Source: Watersipora subatra (Eukaryota > Bryozoa > Gymnolaemata > Cheilostomatida > Watersiporidae). Taken from it: 64,000 nt of DNA. The number at the start of each line of letters is the position of its first letter. The first letter of the stretch is position 1. The stretch lies in the NCBI RefSeq assembly GCF_963576615.1, contig NC_088708.1:50331196-50395195 (forward strand), read 5' to 3'. The notes under the pieces are model-generated. The model had not been told where the DNA came from and ran no database searches. It worked only from the letters and a program-made list of their open reading frames with translations. Below, in pieces: positions 47,940 to 59,434 of this stretch. The translations under genes were made by a program, and so were the position numbers.

Positions 47940-48203
47940 TGTCATGCAAGTGCCAAGTATTATTGGTACTTTGCCAACAAACATTATGCTTATTAGCTAA
48001 AGCTTTATACAAGCTAATATATTATATAGTACTGTCTCATTATAGCTATTAATAATGCTTGTAGCCTTTTACAAAGCTTTTCTATGACCAAACATATAAA
48101 TACTTGGGTTTTCTGTTATCAAATCAGTTGTCTCTGGAGTGTGCAATAAACCATTTCTCTAATTTAATACTCTATTTAATTGCTTCTGTGCAGAAACATA
48201 ACA
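47940..48203 (+). repeat. Element A right (3') LTR
   Basis: 264 bp, same ends as the left LTR and about 98% alike by eye. The array resumes straight after the GTTTT target duplication. Confidence 0.95.
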
Positions 48204-48511
48204 GTTTTGTTGAACCAAAACCCCACAAAGAGGGCATGCATAGAAGTACGAATGTCTGAAACCAGTCTCTATGTATTCTGAAATCGGTTTACTAGCCATA
48301 GCATTTACTTAGTAGCAATTGTATGTAATACATCCTGAGCACATCTCATAATTTAACCTATCCGACTTCACCTTGAAGTGGTCTTATTCTTTCAACACCT
48401 TTTCGTTCTTATGTTTGATGGAATATTCGTATCTGCCTCTGATAACACTTTTTCATCATATCATCAGAAAACTCATAGAAAATCGTTAGTCATTAATAAA
48501 ACATAACCATT

Positions 48512-48583
48512 GGGCTTGTCCGGGATTTGAACCCGGGACCTCTCGCACCCAAAGCGAGAATCATACCCCTAGACCAACAAGCC
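48512..48583 (-). tRNA. tRNA-Pro-TGG: tRNA-Pro(UGG), copy 67, ideal sequence
   Basis: Matches copy 50 over all 72 bases; first gene after element A. Confidence 0.93.
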
Positions 48584-48913
48584 TCTTTATTTACTTCTAA
48601 CTTTGCCTCGTTGAACTAAAAATCCCTCAGATAGGGCATGCATAGAAGTACGAATGTCTGAAACCAGTCACTATGTATTCTGAAATAGGTTTAACAGCCA
48701 TAGCGTTTACTTACTAGTAATTGTGTGGAATATACCCTGGGCAAGTCCCATTATTTATGCCATTCAACTTTACCCTGAAGTCGTTCTATTCTCTCAACTA
48801 TTTTTAGTTTTCATGTGTGATGGAATATTCGTATCTGCTTCCGTTAACATTTTTGAACATATCATCAGAAAACTTCATAGAAAACCGTTATTCATTAATA
48901 AAACAAAACCACT

Positions 48914-48985
48914 GGGCTTGTCCGAAATTTGAACACGGGACCTCTCGCACCCAAAGCGAGAATCATACCCCTAGACCAACAAGAC
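48914..48985 (-). tRNA. tRNA-Pro-TGG: tRNA-Pro(UGG), copy 68
   Basis: T-stem with U-U clash and G-U; acceptor clash (CAAGAC end). Confidence 0.68.
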
Positions 48986-49314
48986 TCTTTCTTACTTCTA
49001 ACTTTGCCTTGTTGAAATGGAAATCCCTCAGAGAGGGCATGCATAGAAGTATGAATGTCTGAAACCAGTCCCTATGTATTCTGAAATAGGTTTAAATGCC
49101 ATAGCATTTATTTACCAGCATTTGTATGTAATACATTCTGAGCACATCTCATTATTTAGGCTATCCGATTTCACCTTGAAGTGGTTTTATTCTTTCAACA
49201 CCTTTTAGTTTTCATGTTCGATGGAATACTCGTGTCTGCCTCTAATAACACTTTTTCATCATACCATCAGAATTATCATAGAAAACCGTTACTAATTAAT
49301 AAAACATAACCATT

Positions 49315-49386
49315 GGGCTTATCAGGGACTTGAACCCGAGACCTCTCACAGCCAAAGCGAGAATCATACCCCTAGACCAACAAGCC
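49315..49386 (-). tRNA. tRNA-Pro-TGG: tRNA-Pro(UGG), copy 69
   Basis: As copy 40, with an added G-U in the anticodon stem. Confidence 0.68.
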
Positions 49387-49714
49387 ATTAACCGACTTTT
49401 AACTTTGTTTTGTTGAACCAAAACCCCACAAAGAGGGCATGCATAGAAGTACGAATGTCTGAAACCAGTCCCTATGTATTCTGAAATCGGTTTACTAGCC
49501 ATAGCATTTACTTAGTAGCAATTGTATGTAATACATCCTGAGCACATCTCATAATTTAACCTATACGACTTCACCTTGAAGTGGTCTTATTCTTTCAACA
49601 CCTTTTTGTTCTTATGTTTGATGGAATATTCGTATCTGGTTCTGTTAACATTTTTGATCATATCATCAGAAAACTCCATAGAAAACCGTTATTCATTAAT
49701 AAAACAAAACCATT

Positions 49715-49786
49715 GGGCTTGTCCGAGATTTGAACACGGTACCTCTCGCACCCAAAGCGAGAATCATACCCCTAGACAAACAAGAC
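49715..49786 (-). tRNA. tRNA-Pro-TGG: tRNA-Pro(UGG), copy 70
   Basis: As copy 63 but with an extra T-stem change and without the D-loop change; partner of copy 63, seven units away. Confidence 0.65.
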
Positions 49787-50115
49787 TTTTTCTTACTTCT
49801 AACTTTGCCTTGTTGAACTGGAAATCCCTCAGAGAGGGCATGCATAGAAGTACGAATGTCTGAAACCAGTCCCAATGTATTCTGAAATAGGTTTAAATGC
49901 CATAGTATTTATTTACCAGCATTTGTATGTAATACATCCTGAGCACATCTCATTATTTAGGCTGTCCGATTTCACTTTGAAGTGGTTTTATTCTTTCAAC
50001 ACCTTTCAGCTTTCATGTTCGATGGAATATCCGTATCTGCCTCTGATAACACTTTTTCATCAAATCATCAGAAATATCATAGAAATTCGTTACTAATTAA
50101 TAAAACATAACCATT

Positions 50116-50187
50116 GGGCTTTTCCGGGATTTGAACCCGAGACCTCTCGCACCCAAAGCGAGAATCATACCCTTAGACCAACAAGCC
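50116..50187 (-). tRNA. tRNA-Pro-TGG: tRNA-Pro(UGG), copy 71
   Basis: Identical to copy 64, its seven-unit partner. Confidence 0.72.
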
Positions 50188-50517
50188 TCTTTTTTTACTT
50201 CTAACTTTGCCTTGTTGAACTGGAAACCCCTCAGAGAGGGCATGCATAGAAGTACGAATGTCTGAAACCAGTCCCAATGTATTCTGAAATAGGTTTAAAT
50301 GCCATAGTATTTATTTAACAGCATTTGTATGTAATACATCCTGAGCACATCTCATTATTTAGGCTGTCCGATTTCACTTTGAAGTGGTGTTATTCTTTCA
50401 ACACCTTCTAGTTTTCATGTTCGATGGAATACTCGTGTCTGCCTCTGATAACACATTTTCATCATACCATCAGAAATGTCATAGAAAACCGTTACTAATT
50501 AATAAAACATAACCATT

Positions 50518-50589
50518 GGGCTTGTCCAGGATTTGAACCCGGGACCTCTCGCAGCCAAAGCGAGAATCATACCCCTAGACCAGCAAGCC
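50518..50589 (-). tRNA. tRNA-Pro-TGG: tRNA-Pro(UGG), copy 72
   Basis: One T-stem G-U, C after the anticodon, and a base-8 change; partner of ideal copy 65. Confidence 0.76.
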
Positions 50590-50919
50590 TCTTTTTTTAT
50601 TTCTAACTTTGCCTTGTTTAACTGAAAATCCCTCAGATAGGGCATGCATAGACGTATGAATGTCTGAAACCAGTCCCTATGTTTTCTGAAATAGGTTTAA
50701 CAGCCATAGCATTTATTTACTAGCAATTGTATGTAATATATCCTGAGTACATCCCATTATTTAGGCTATCCGACTTTACCCTCAAGTGGTTTTATTCTTT
50801 CAACACCTTTTAGTTTTCATGTTCGATGGAATATTCGTATTTGTTTCCATTAACAGTCTTGATCATCTCATCAGAAAACCCCATTGAAAACCGTTATTCA
50901 TTGTTAAAACAAAACCATT

Positions 50920-50991
50920 GGGCTTGTTCGGGATTTGAACTCGGGATCTCTCGCACTCAAAGCGAGAATCATACCCCTAGACCAACGAGCC
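50920..50991 (-). tRNA. tRNA-Pro body with UGA (Ser) anticodon, copy 73
   Basis: Partner of copy 66 with the same UGA loop and perfect anticodon stem. Its acceptor 5' strand reads GGCTCGT, the vertebrate form, without the matching change on the 3' strand. Confidence 0.78.
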
Positions 50992-51319
50992 ATTAACTGA
51001 CTTTTAACTTTGTTTTGTTGAACCAAAACCCCACAAAGAGGGCATGCATAGAAGTACGAATGTCTGAAACCAGTCCCTATGTATTCTGAAATCAGTTTAC
51101 TAGCCATAGCATTTACTTAGTAGCAATTGTATGTAATACATCCTGAGCACATCTCATAATTTAACCTATCCGACTTCACCTTGAAGTGGTCTTATTCTTT
51201 CAACACCTTTTCGTTCTTATGTTTGATGGAATATTCGTATCTGCCTCTGATAACACTTTTTCATCATATCATCAGAAAACTCATAGAAAACCGTTAGTCA
51301 TTAATAAAACATAACCATT

Positions 51320-51391
51320 GGGCTTGTCCGGGATTTGAACCCGGGACCTCTCGCACCCAAAGCGAGAATCATACCCCTAGACCACCAAGCC
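51320..51391 (-). tRNA. tRNA-Pro-TGG: tRNA-Pro(UGG), copy 74
   Basis: One change at base 8 (ACCACCAAGCC on the plus strand); stems ideal. Confidence 0.87.
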
Positions 51392-51720
51392 TCTTTTTTT
51401 ACTTCTAACTTTGCCTTGTTGAACTAAAAATTCCTCAGATAGAGCATGCATAGGAGTATGAATGTCTGAAACCAGTCCCTATGTATTCTGAAATAGGTTT
51501 AACAGCCATAGCGTTTACTTACTAGTAATTGTGTGGAATATACCCTAGGCAATCCCATTATTTATGCCATTCAACTTTACCCTGAAGTCGTTCTATTCTC
51601 TCAACTCTGTTTAGTTTTCATGTGTGATGGAATATTCGTATCTGGTTCCGTTAACATTTTTGATCATATCATCAGAAAACTCCATAGAAAACCGTTATTC
51701 ATTAATAAAACAAAACCACT

Positions 51721-51792
51721 GGGCTTGTCCGGGATTTGAACCCGGGACCTCTCGCACCCAAAGCGAGAATCATACCCCTAGACAAACAAGAC
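51721..51792 (-). tRNA. tRNA-Pro-TGG: tRNA-Pro(UGG), copy 75
   Basis: T-arm and anticodon arm ideal; acceptor clash and base-9 change. The spacer is of the GAACACGGG type while the T-arm is ideal, so this looks like a crossover or conversion product. Confidence 0.78.
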
Positions 51793-52121
51793 TTTTTCTT
51801 ACTTCTAACTTTGCCTTGTTGAACTGGAAATCCCTCAGAGAGGGCATGCATAGAAGTACGAATGTCTGAAACCAGTCCCAATGTATTCTGAAATAGGTTT
51901 AAATGCCATAGTATTTATTTACCAGCATTTGTATGTAATACATCCTGAGCACATCTCATTATTTAGGCTGTCCGATTTCACTTTGAAATGGTTTTATTCT
52001 TTCAACACCTTTCAGCTTTCATGTTCGATGGAATATCCGTATCTGCCTCTGATAACACTTTTTCATCAAATCATCAGAAATATCATAGAAATTCGTTACT
52101 AATTAATAAAACATAACCATT

Positions 52122-52193
52122 GAGCTTTTCCGGGATTTGAACCCGAGACCTCTCGCACCCAAAGCGAGAATCATACCCTTAGACCAACAAGCC
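52122..52193 (-). tRNA. tRNA-Pro-TGG: tRNA-Pro(UGG), copy 76
   Basis: As copy 52, with a further G-U in the acceptor (TGAGCTTTTCC on the plus strand). Confidence 0.69.
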
Positions 52194-52523
52194 TCTTTTT
52201 TTACTTCTAACTTTGCCTTGTTGAACTAAAAATCCCTCAGATAGAGCATGCATAGTAGTATGAATGTCTGAAACCAGTCCCTATGTATTCTGAAATAGGT
52301 TTAACAGCCATAGCGTTTATTCACTAGCAGTTGTATGTATTATACTTTGAGCACATCTCATTATTTAGGCTATCCGACTTTACCCTCAAGTGGTTCTATT
52401 CTTTCAACACCTTTTAGTTTTCATGTTCGATGGAATATTCGTATCTGCCTCTGATAACACTTTTTCATCATATCATCAGTAATATCATAGAAAACCGTTA
52501 CTAATTAATAAAACATAACCATT

Positions 52524-52595
52524 GGGCTTGTCCAGGATTCAAACCCGGGACCTCTCGCACCCAAAGCGAGAATCACACCCCTAGACCAACAAGCC
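52524..52595 (-). tRNA. tRNA-Pro-TGG: tRNA-Pro(UGG), copy 77
   Basis: Box B altered (GGTTTGAATCC in the RNA sense), one T-stem G-U, one D-loop change. Related to copy 27. Confidence 0.66.
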
Positions 52596-52925
52596 TCTTT
52601 TTTTACTTCTAACTTTGCCTTGTTGAACTAAAAATCCCTCAGATAGAGCATGCATAGTAGTATGAATGTCTGAAACCAGTCCCTATGTATTCTGAAATAG
52701 GTTTAACAGCCATAGAATTTATTTACTAGCAATTCTATGTAATATATCCTGAGTACATCCCATTATTTAGGCTATCCGACTTTACCCTCAAGTGGTTTTA
52801 TTCTTTCAACACCTTTTAGTTTTCATGTTCGATGGAATATTCGTATCTGCCTCTGATAACACTTTTTCATCATATCATCAGAAATATCATAGAAAACCGT
52901 TACTAATTAATAAAACATAACCATT

Positions 52926-52997
52926 GGGCTTGTCCAGGATTTAAACCCGGGACCTCTCGCACCCAAAGCGAGAATCACACCCCTAGACCAACAAGCC
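52926..52997 (-). tRNA. tRNA-Pro-TGG: tRNA-Pro(UGG), copy 78
   Basis: Box B reads GGTTTAAATCC, losing the invariant C; one T-stem G-U, one D-loop change. Same as copy 83. Confidence 0.68.
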
Positions 52998-53327
52998 TCT
53001 TTTTTTACTTCTAACTTTGCCTTGTTGAACTGAAACTCCCTCAGATAGGGCATGCATAGAAGTATGAATGTCTGAAACCAGTCCCTATGTATTCTGAAAC
53101 AGGTTAAACAGCCAGAGCATTTATTTACTAGCAATTGTATGTAATATATCCTGAGTACATCCCATTATTTAGGCTATCCGACTTTACTCTCAAGTGGTTT
53201 TATTCTTTCAACACCTTTTAGTTTTCATGTTCGATCGAATACTCGTGTCTGCCTCCGATAACACTTTTTCATCATACCATCAGAATTATCATAGAAAACC
53301 GTTACTAATTAATAAAACATAACCATT

Positions 53328-53399
53328 GGGCTTGTCAGGGACTTGAACCCGGGACCTCTCGCACCCAAAGCGAGAATCATACCCCTAGACCAACAAGCC
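53328..53399 (-). tRNA. tRNA-Pro-TGG: tRNA-Pro(UGG), copy 79
   Basis: CAGGGACTTGAA type, identical to copy 29. Gypsy element B is inserted 91 bp upstream of its 5' end. Confidence 0.78.
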
Positions 53400-53524
53400 T
53401 TTATCTGGCTTTTAACTTTGCTTTGTTGAACCAAAACCCCACAGAAAGGGCATGCATAGAAGTACGAATGTCTGAAACCAGTCCCTATGTATTCTGTTAT
53501 GTTTCTGCACAGAAGCAATCAAAT

Positions 53525-53788
53525 TGTTATGTTTCTGCACAGAAGCAATCAAATAGAGTATTAAATTAGAGAAATGTGGTTTATTGCACTCTCCAGAGAC
53601 AACTGATTTGATAACAGAAAACCCAAGTATTTATATGTTTGGTCATAGAAAAGCTTCGTAAAAGGCTACAAGCATTATTAATAGCTATAAAGAGACAGTA
53701 CTATATAATATTAGCTTGTATAAAGCTTTAGCTAATAAGCATAATGTTTGTTGGCAAAGTACCAATAATACTTGGCACTTGCATGACA
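53525..53788 (-). repeat. Element B 3' LTR (264 bp), preceded by a 30-bp repeat of its end
   Basis: Ends TGTTATGTTTCTGCAC...TGCATGACA as read on the plus strand. The extra 30-bp copy lies at 53,495-53,524. Confidence 0.93.
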
Positions 53789-53801
53789 CCTCCTCACTAA
53801 G

Positions 53802-56800
53802 CTAAAGGTTCTTTCTTGTTCTCTTAGACCTTCGGGGTTTGTCTCTGCTATACTCATCTCCATCAGGTAGACGAGGGTTGCGTGGTCTTCTTCTAGACGG
53901 AGGTTGCTCTGTTACAGTTGTAGGGGCTGGTAGTTCCAGTTTTGTCTCCTCTGTTATATCAGGTTTATCTCCAGGGTCTTGATCTTCTTCTGTTGAGTAT
54001 CTTGGTCTGAGTTGTTCAACATGTCTTCTCCAAGTAGGTCCCTTTGGTACCACATTGACATTGAGACTACGAGTTCCATATATCTTAGTAACAATGGCTG
54101 GAACCCATCTAGGTTGTCTGTTGCGTCTAGGTCCATGATACAAGGCATAGCATGGTGCTCCAAGATTGTAGCTGTGTATCTTGCTAACTGTCTTTTCTGC
54201 AGATCGGTTGACTTCTCTGGATTGATGAAACTGTGCTATGTGTGCGGGTGATGGCAATAGGGTGTCAATCTTGCATCTCATCTGTCTTCCATTCAGCAGC
54301 TGACTGGGAGAGTATCCTGTAGGAAGTGGTGTCCTTCTATAGTGCATCAGGAACTGTTGTAGTGCAGATTTAGGTGGGAGTGACGATTTCTTCATGGCTT
54401 GTTTGAAGGATTGTACTAGTCTTTCAGCTGCGCCATTTGTAGCTGGATGGTAGGGTGCTCCAGTGAGGTGAACAATGCTTCTCTCTTGACACCACTGCTG
54501 AAACTCTCCTGAGGTGAAGCTGGTAGCATTGTCAGTGACTATGGCGTGAGGGTATCCAAAGTGTGCGAATATCTCCTCTAAGATGTCTGTGGTAGCTCTG
54601 GTAGAAGTAGATGAAGTCCTGTGTATGCATGGATACTTTGAGTAGGCATCTATCATCACTAGCCATTGGCTGCCCATGAAGTTCACTGCATGATCTAAGT
54701 GAAGACGACTCCATGGCTTCTCAGGTAGCATCCAGGGATGTATAGGATACTTCTGTGGAAGCTTCTGGTGTTCCGCACAGGCAGTGCACTGTCGGCTTGT
54801 CTCCTCTATATCAGAGTCAATGCGAGGCCAATAGACAGCAGTTCGAGCTAGCTTCTTCATTCTTTCCATTCCAAAGTGTCCAAGGTGAAGGATCTTTAAT
54901 ACTTCCTGTTGTAACTTGACAGGAATGACTACTCTGTTGCCATATAGAAGACAACCTTCAGTGATAGAAAGTGAATCTGAGATCTTGTGGAAGAGTGACA
55001 GCTGAGTCTCCTTCATCTCTTTGTTACCAGGCCATCCTTCTGCTGTGTAGCGCATTACTGTGGCTAGTGTTGGGTCTTTCTTTGTCTCCTTTGCTAGAAC
55101 ATTGTAGTCTGTAGAGTTGAGCTGTTGTCCAATAGTGTGAATAGTGCATACTGTATCAACATCATCCTCATCTTCTCTTGCATCAAACTCTTTATCAGGT
55201 CCAACTGGCAGTCTTGAGAGGACATCTGCATTTTGATGATGCTGGGTAGATCTGTATTCTATGGTGTAGTCATACTGATTTAGTACCAGTGCCCATCTTG
55301 CTAGTCTGTTGGCTGCTAGAGCTGGAACTCCTTTGGTAGGTCCTAGAAGTGTGAGAAGAGGTCTGTTGTCAGTTACCAAGATAAACCGTCGACCATACAG
55401 GTACTGGTGATACTTCTTTAGAGCAAATATGATTGAGAGAGCTTCTTTTTGTATTTGTCCATATTTCCTCTGTGTGCTGGTCAGTGTTTTTGAAACATTG
55501 GCTATTGGTCTCTCACTTCCATCAGGATAACGATGAAATAGTACAGCTCCCAGTCCAGTTTCTGAAGCATCACATGAGATTCCAATGTCAAGATCTGGGT
55601 TGAAGCGTGCTAAGACACTATCAGTTGATAGCATCTCTTTCAGTTTGTTGAAGTTCTTTTCTTGTTCAGTGCCCCACTTCCAGGTCTCTCCTTTGCGTGT
55701 CAGTTTGTGCAATGGTCCTGTGAGTTGTGACAGATTGGGTATGAACTTGCTGTAGAATTGTGTAGCTCCTAAGAAAGATCTTAGCTGAGTTAAGTCTGTT
55801 GGGACTGGCATCTGTTGTACTGCATCTGCCTTCTTTCCTTTAGTGATTCCCTTTGAAGTGAGTTTGTGTCCCAGATACTCTACTGTCGGTTGAGCAAAAC
55901 AGCACTTGTCTTTTCTACATCTGAGCCCTCTTTCTTCTAATCTTTGAAGAAGTCGACGTAAGTTTTGTAGATGGCTCTCTGCATTGGCTCTACTCACTAG
56001 TATATCATCTAGGTATACTGCTACTCCTGGGAGGTCTTGTGTCAGTTGCTCCATGATTTCTTGAAAATACCCTGGTGCTGAGCTTATGCCAAAGGGCAAC
56101 CTCTTCTGTAGCAGTACTCCTCGGTGTGTTGATAGTGCTAGTCGTCGTTGACTTTCTGGTGCCAACAATATTTGATTGTAGGCATCTGCTAAATCAATCT
56201 TTGTGTAGCAATAGCCTCCACCTAGTTTTCTGATTAGATCTTTTGGTAGTGGGATAGGTTTCCTATGTGTTTCTAGCTGATTATTGATAGTCTTGGAGTA
56301 GTCTCCACATACTCTGATCTTCCCTGCAGCTTGACCTGTTGTAGATTTGCGTACAGGTACAACTGGTGTTCCATACTGGTTGAATTGAGTTGGTTCCCAT
56401 ATGCCTTTAGCTACACCTGCTTCGTATGCTTGGTTGAGCTCTTCTGTCAAGGCAATAGGAACTGGTCTGGGTCGGCAGAAGACTGGCTTTGTTGAAGGTT
56501 TGAAGTTTATCTCTAGTTCAAAGTTCTTGAGACATCCTAGCTCGTCTTTGAATATTTCTGGAAATTCTTTGCACATCTCCTTACACTTGATTTGTAACCT
56601 CCCATCTGGCTGGTTCTCTGTGATTGTTGATACAAGGTTCTGTTGTAGCTTGTCATCAATAGAGATGCCTAGTTGCTGTATAGCAGTTCTTCCTAGTAGG
56701 TTGAGATCTTGTACAGCACTAATCACAAATGGTAGTCTGACTTCTTTCTGTGCATCCAATTGGGCAGTTAGCTCACATCTGCCAAGCGTCTCTATGAGAT

Positions 56801-58006
56801 GTTCTAAGGCTGATTTGTAGTTAACTGTAGTAGGTTTTAGGTTTGGCTTTCCTAGCTTCTCCCATATTGATTTACAGATGAAGTTGTCACAAGCTCCAGT
56901 GTCCAGTTCAAGTGTGAAGTTGTCTCCCTCCAGTTTGATGTTTTCAGCAAGTTTCACCATCTTGGTTGATGTGCATTCTATCATCTTTACTGGTTTTCCT
57001 GCTGCAGATGATTTCTTTTTCTTGCATGCTCATTCTATGTGACCTTGTTTAGAACAAAAGTTGCAGGTGGCTGCTTTGAATCTGCAGTCATCCGCTGTAT
57101 GGTTAGTTCGGTCACATGGTAGCATAGCTTTCCTTCCTTCTGCTTGTCAGGTGTAGAGTTGTTTTTCTGGAGTGGTTTGTATCTTGATTTCTGTTGAGCA
57201 ACCTTGTTGACTTTAGACGAGTTTCCATAAACTGTCTCTTTGGCAACTTTAGCTGCTTCTTCTGTTTCCTGTGCTACCTGTATAGCTTTGTTGAAGTTGA
57301 GTTCATTGTCCTTGACCTTGAAGAGAGATTTGAGAACTGCTTCATTGTTTACAGAGCAGATAAATCTTGTTCTGAGAGCCTCATCTAATGGATCTGTAAT
57401 GTCTATGAAGGCACATGTAGTTGCATCTTGACGAATTCTGGCAGCTAACTCTTGAATAGTTTCTCCAGGTTTCCTCTGCATGTCACTCCAATACTTGTAA
57501 CGCTCTCTAACAATGAAGCGCTTAGGGTCATACTGGTCTTTTAGAAATTCCAGTATTTCATCCATGTTGAGGTCGTTGATCTGCTTGGGTGTTGAAAGCT
57601 GAGCTGCCATATTACTAAGCTGCTTGTAGAGTGTAGGCTGTTGGTTGGTGAGAAAAGTGCCAGCAATCTTGTCTTGATGAATAGAATTTGCTGCAATGAA
57701 GGTGTTGAATCTGTCTATGTAATCTGTTAGTAGCTCTGCTGTTGGGTCAAAACCTGGGAAGGCTGGAACAGCGGTTGCAGCTGTTTCTTGTTTCCGTTGT
57801 AGGTTTTGTAGTAGTAGCTCCATCAGTTTCTTATTCTCCTCCATTCTTTCATCTTGCTGACGTCTGTATTCCTCTTGTTGCTGCTTGAACTCCTCATGCT
57901 GCTGTTGTCTATGCTCTTCTTGCTGACGTCTGTATTCCTCTTGCTGCTGTCTCTGGTCCTCCTGCTGCTTCTGCATTAGCTTGATCAGGTCTGCTACTTC
58001 TGCCAT
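53802..58006 (-). pseudogene. Gag-pol region of element B, broken
   Basis: It carries the same parts in the same order as element A: Gln-rich coiled coil and capsid region, zinc knuckle, protease, reverse transcriptase, RNase H and integrase. I judge that it has about one break, so it is recorded as a fossil and not as a gene. Confidence 0.9.
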
Positions 58007-58139
58007 TGTAGTGGTGCAATTTTGAACAGTTACTCTTGTAATAAACTAGAACTCTTTGTATCGATTTTATCAATGATAAAATCTGAACAAAACTCTTTGT
58101 AACTGTTCAAAAGAGAAATCCTTGTCGCCAATTAGCTTC

Positions 58140-58395
58140 TGTTATGTTTCTGCACAGAAGCAATCAAATAGAGTATTAAATTAGAGAAATGTGGTTTATT
58201 GCACACTCCAGAGACAACTGATTTGATAACAGAAAACCCAAGTATTTATATGTTTGGTCATAGAAAAGCTTTGTAAAAAGCTACAAGCATTATTAATAGC
58301 TACAGTACTATATAATATTAGCTTGTATAAAGCTTTAGCTAATAGGCATAATGTTTGTTGGCAAAGTACCAATAATACTTGGCACTTGCATGACA
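58140..58395 (-). repeat. Element B 5' LTR (256 bp)
   Basis: Same ends as the 3' LTR. It is followed on the plus strand by the TATTC target duplication, and then the array resumes. Confidence 0.93.
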
Positions 58396-58633
58396 TATTC
58401 TGAAATCGGTTTACTAGCCATAGCATTTACTTAGTAGCAATAGTATGTAATACATCCTGAGCATATCTCATAATTTAAGCTATCCGACTTCACCTTGAGG
58501 TGGTTTTACTCTTTCAACACCTTTTCGTTCTCATGTTTGATGGAATATTTGTATCTGCCTCTGATAACACTTTTTCATCATATCATCAGAAAACTCATAG
58601 AAAACCGTTAGTCATTAATAAAACACAACCATT

Positions 58634-58705
58634 GGGCTTGTCCGGGATTTGAACCCGGGACCTCTCGCACCCAAAGCGAGAATCATACCCCTAGACCAAC
58701 AAGCC
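58634..58705 (-). tRNA. tRNA-Pro-TGG: tRNA-Pro(UGG), copy 80, ideal sequence
   Basis: Matches copy 50 over all 72 bases; the first gene after element B. Confidence 0.93.
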
Positions 58706-59032
58706 TTTATCTGACTTTTAACTTTGTTTTGTTGAACCAAAACCCCACAGAGAGGGCATGCATAGAAGTACGAATGTCTGAAACCAGTCTCTATGTATTC
58801 TGAAATAGGTTTAACAGATATAGCGCTACTTACTATAAATTGTATGGAATATACCCTGGGCACATCCCATTATTTAGGCTATCCGACTTTACCCTCAAGT
58901 GGTTTTGTTCTTTTAACACCTTTCAGCTTTCATGTTCGATGGAATATCCGTATCTGTCTCTGATAACACTTTTTCATCAAATCATCAGAAAACTCATAGA
59001 AAACCAATAGTCATTAATAAAACACAACCATT

Positions 59033-59104
59033 GGGCTTGTCCGGGATTTGAACCCGGGACCTCTCACACCCAAAGCGAGAATCATACCCCTAGACCAACA
59101 AGCC
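59033..59104 (-). tRNA. tRNA-Pro-TGG: tRNA-Pro(UGG), copy 81
   Basis: One G-U in the anticodon stem; otherwise ideal. Confidence 0.89.
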
Positions 59105-59434
59105 TCTTTTTTTACTTCTAACTTTGCCTTGTTGAACTAAAAATCTCTCAGATAGAGCATGCATAGTAGTATGAATGTCTGAAACCAGTCCCTATGTATT
59201 CTGAAATAGGTTTAACAGCCATAGCGTTTATTCACTAGCAGTTGTATGTATTATACTTTGAGCACGTCTCATTATTTAGGCTATCCGACTTTACCCTCAA
59301 GTGGTTTTATTCTTTCAACACCTTTTAGTTTTCATGTGTGATGGAATATTCGTATCTGCCTCTGATAACACTTTTTCATCATATCATCAGAAATATCATA
59401 GAAAATCGTTACTAATTAATAAAACATAACCATT

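Larger units (their letters stand above)
43324..48203 (+). mobile_element. Ty3/Gypsy LTR retrotransposon, element A (4,880 bp, looks whole)
   Basis: Two 264-bp LTRs (TGTCATGCAAG...CAGAAACATAACA) enclose one long gag-pol frame; target duplication GTTTT at 43,319-43,323 and 48,204-48,208. A TTGGCGACAAGG motif just inside the left LTR suits a primer site, and GTGAGGAGG before the right LTR a polypurine tract. The LTRs differ at about five positions by eye (near 2%), so the insertion is fairly young. No envelope gene and no chromodomain seen. It shares its family with element B, which is oppositely oriented. The paralogous unit of copy 73 has the empty site (GTTTT at 51,012). Confidence 0.96.
53495..58395 (-). 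mobile_element. Ty3/Gypsy LTR retrotransposon, element B (4,901 bp, nearly whole, about one break)
   Basis: Same family as element A in the opposite orientation, and almost identical to it along its length. Target duplication TATTC at 53,490-53,494 and 58,396-58,400. LTRs of 264 and 256 bp differ at about four positions plus one gap by eye, so it is about as young as element A. The last 30 bp of the LTR is doubled at the left edge (53,495-53,524), inside the target duplication. The matching empty site survives in the unit of copy 29 (TATTC at 28,544). Confidence 0.95.

Noticed and set aside
43324-48203. Envelope gene or chromodomain in the Gypsy elements
   Set aside because: The integrase tail runs into a basic Pro/Arg-rich end with no chromodomain motif, and no frame follows before the LTR.
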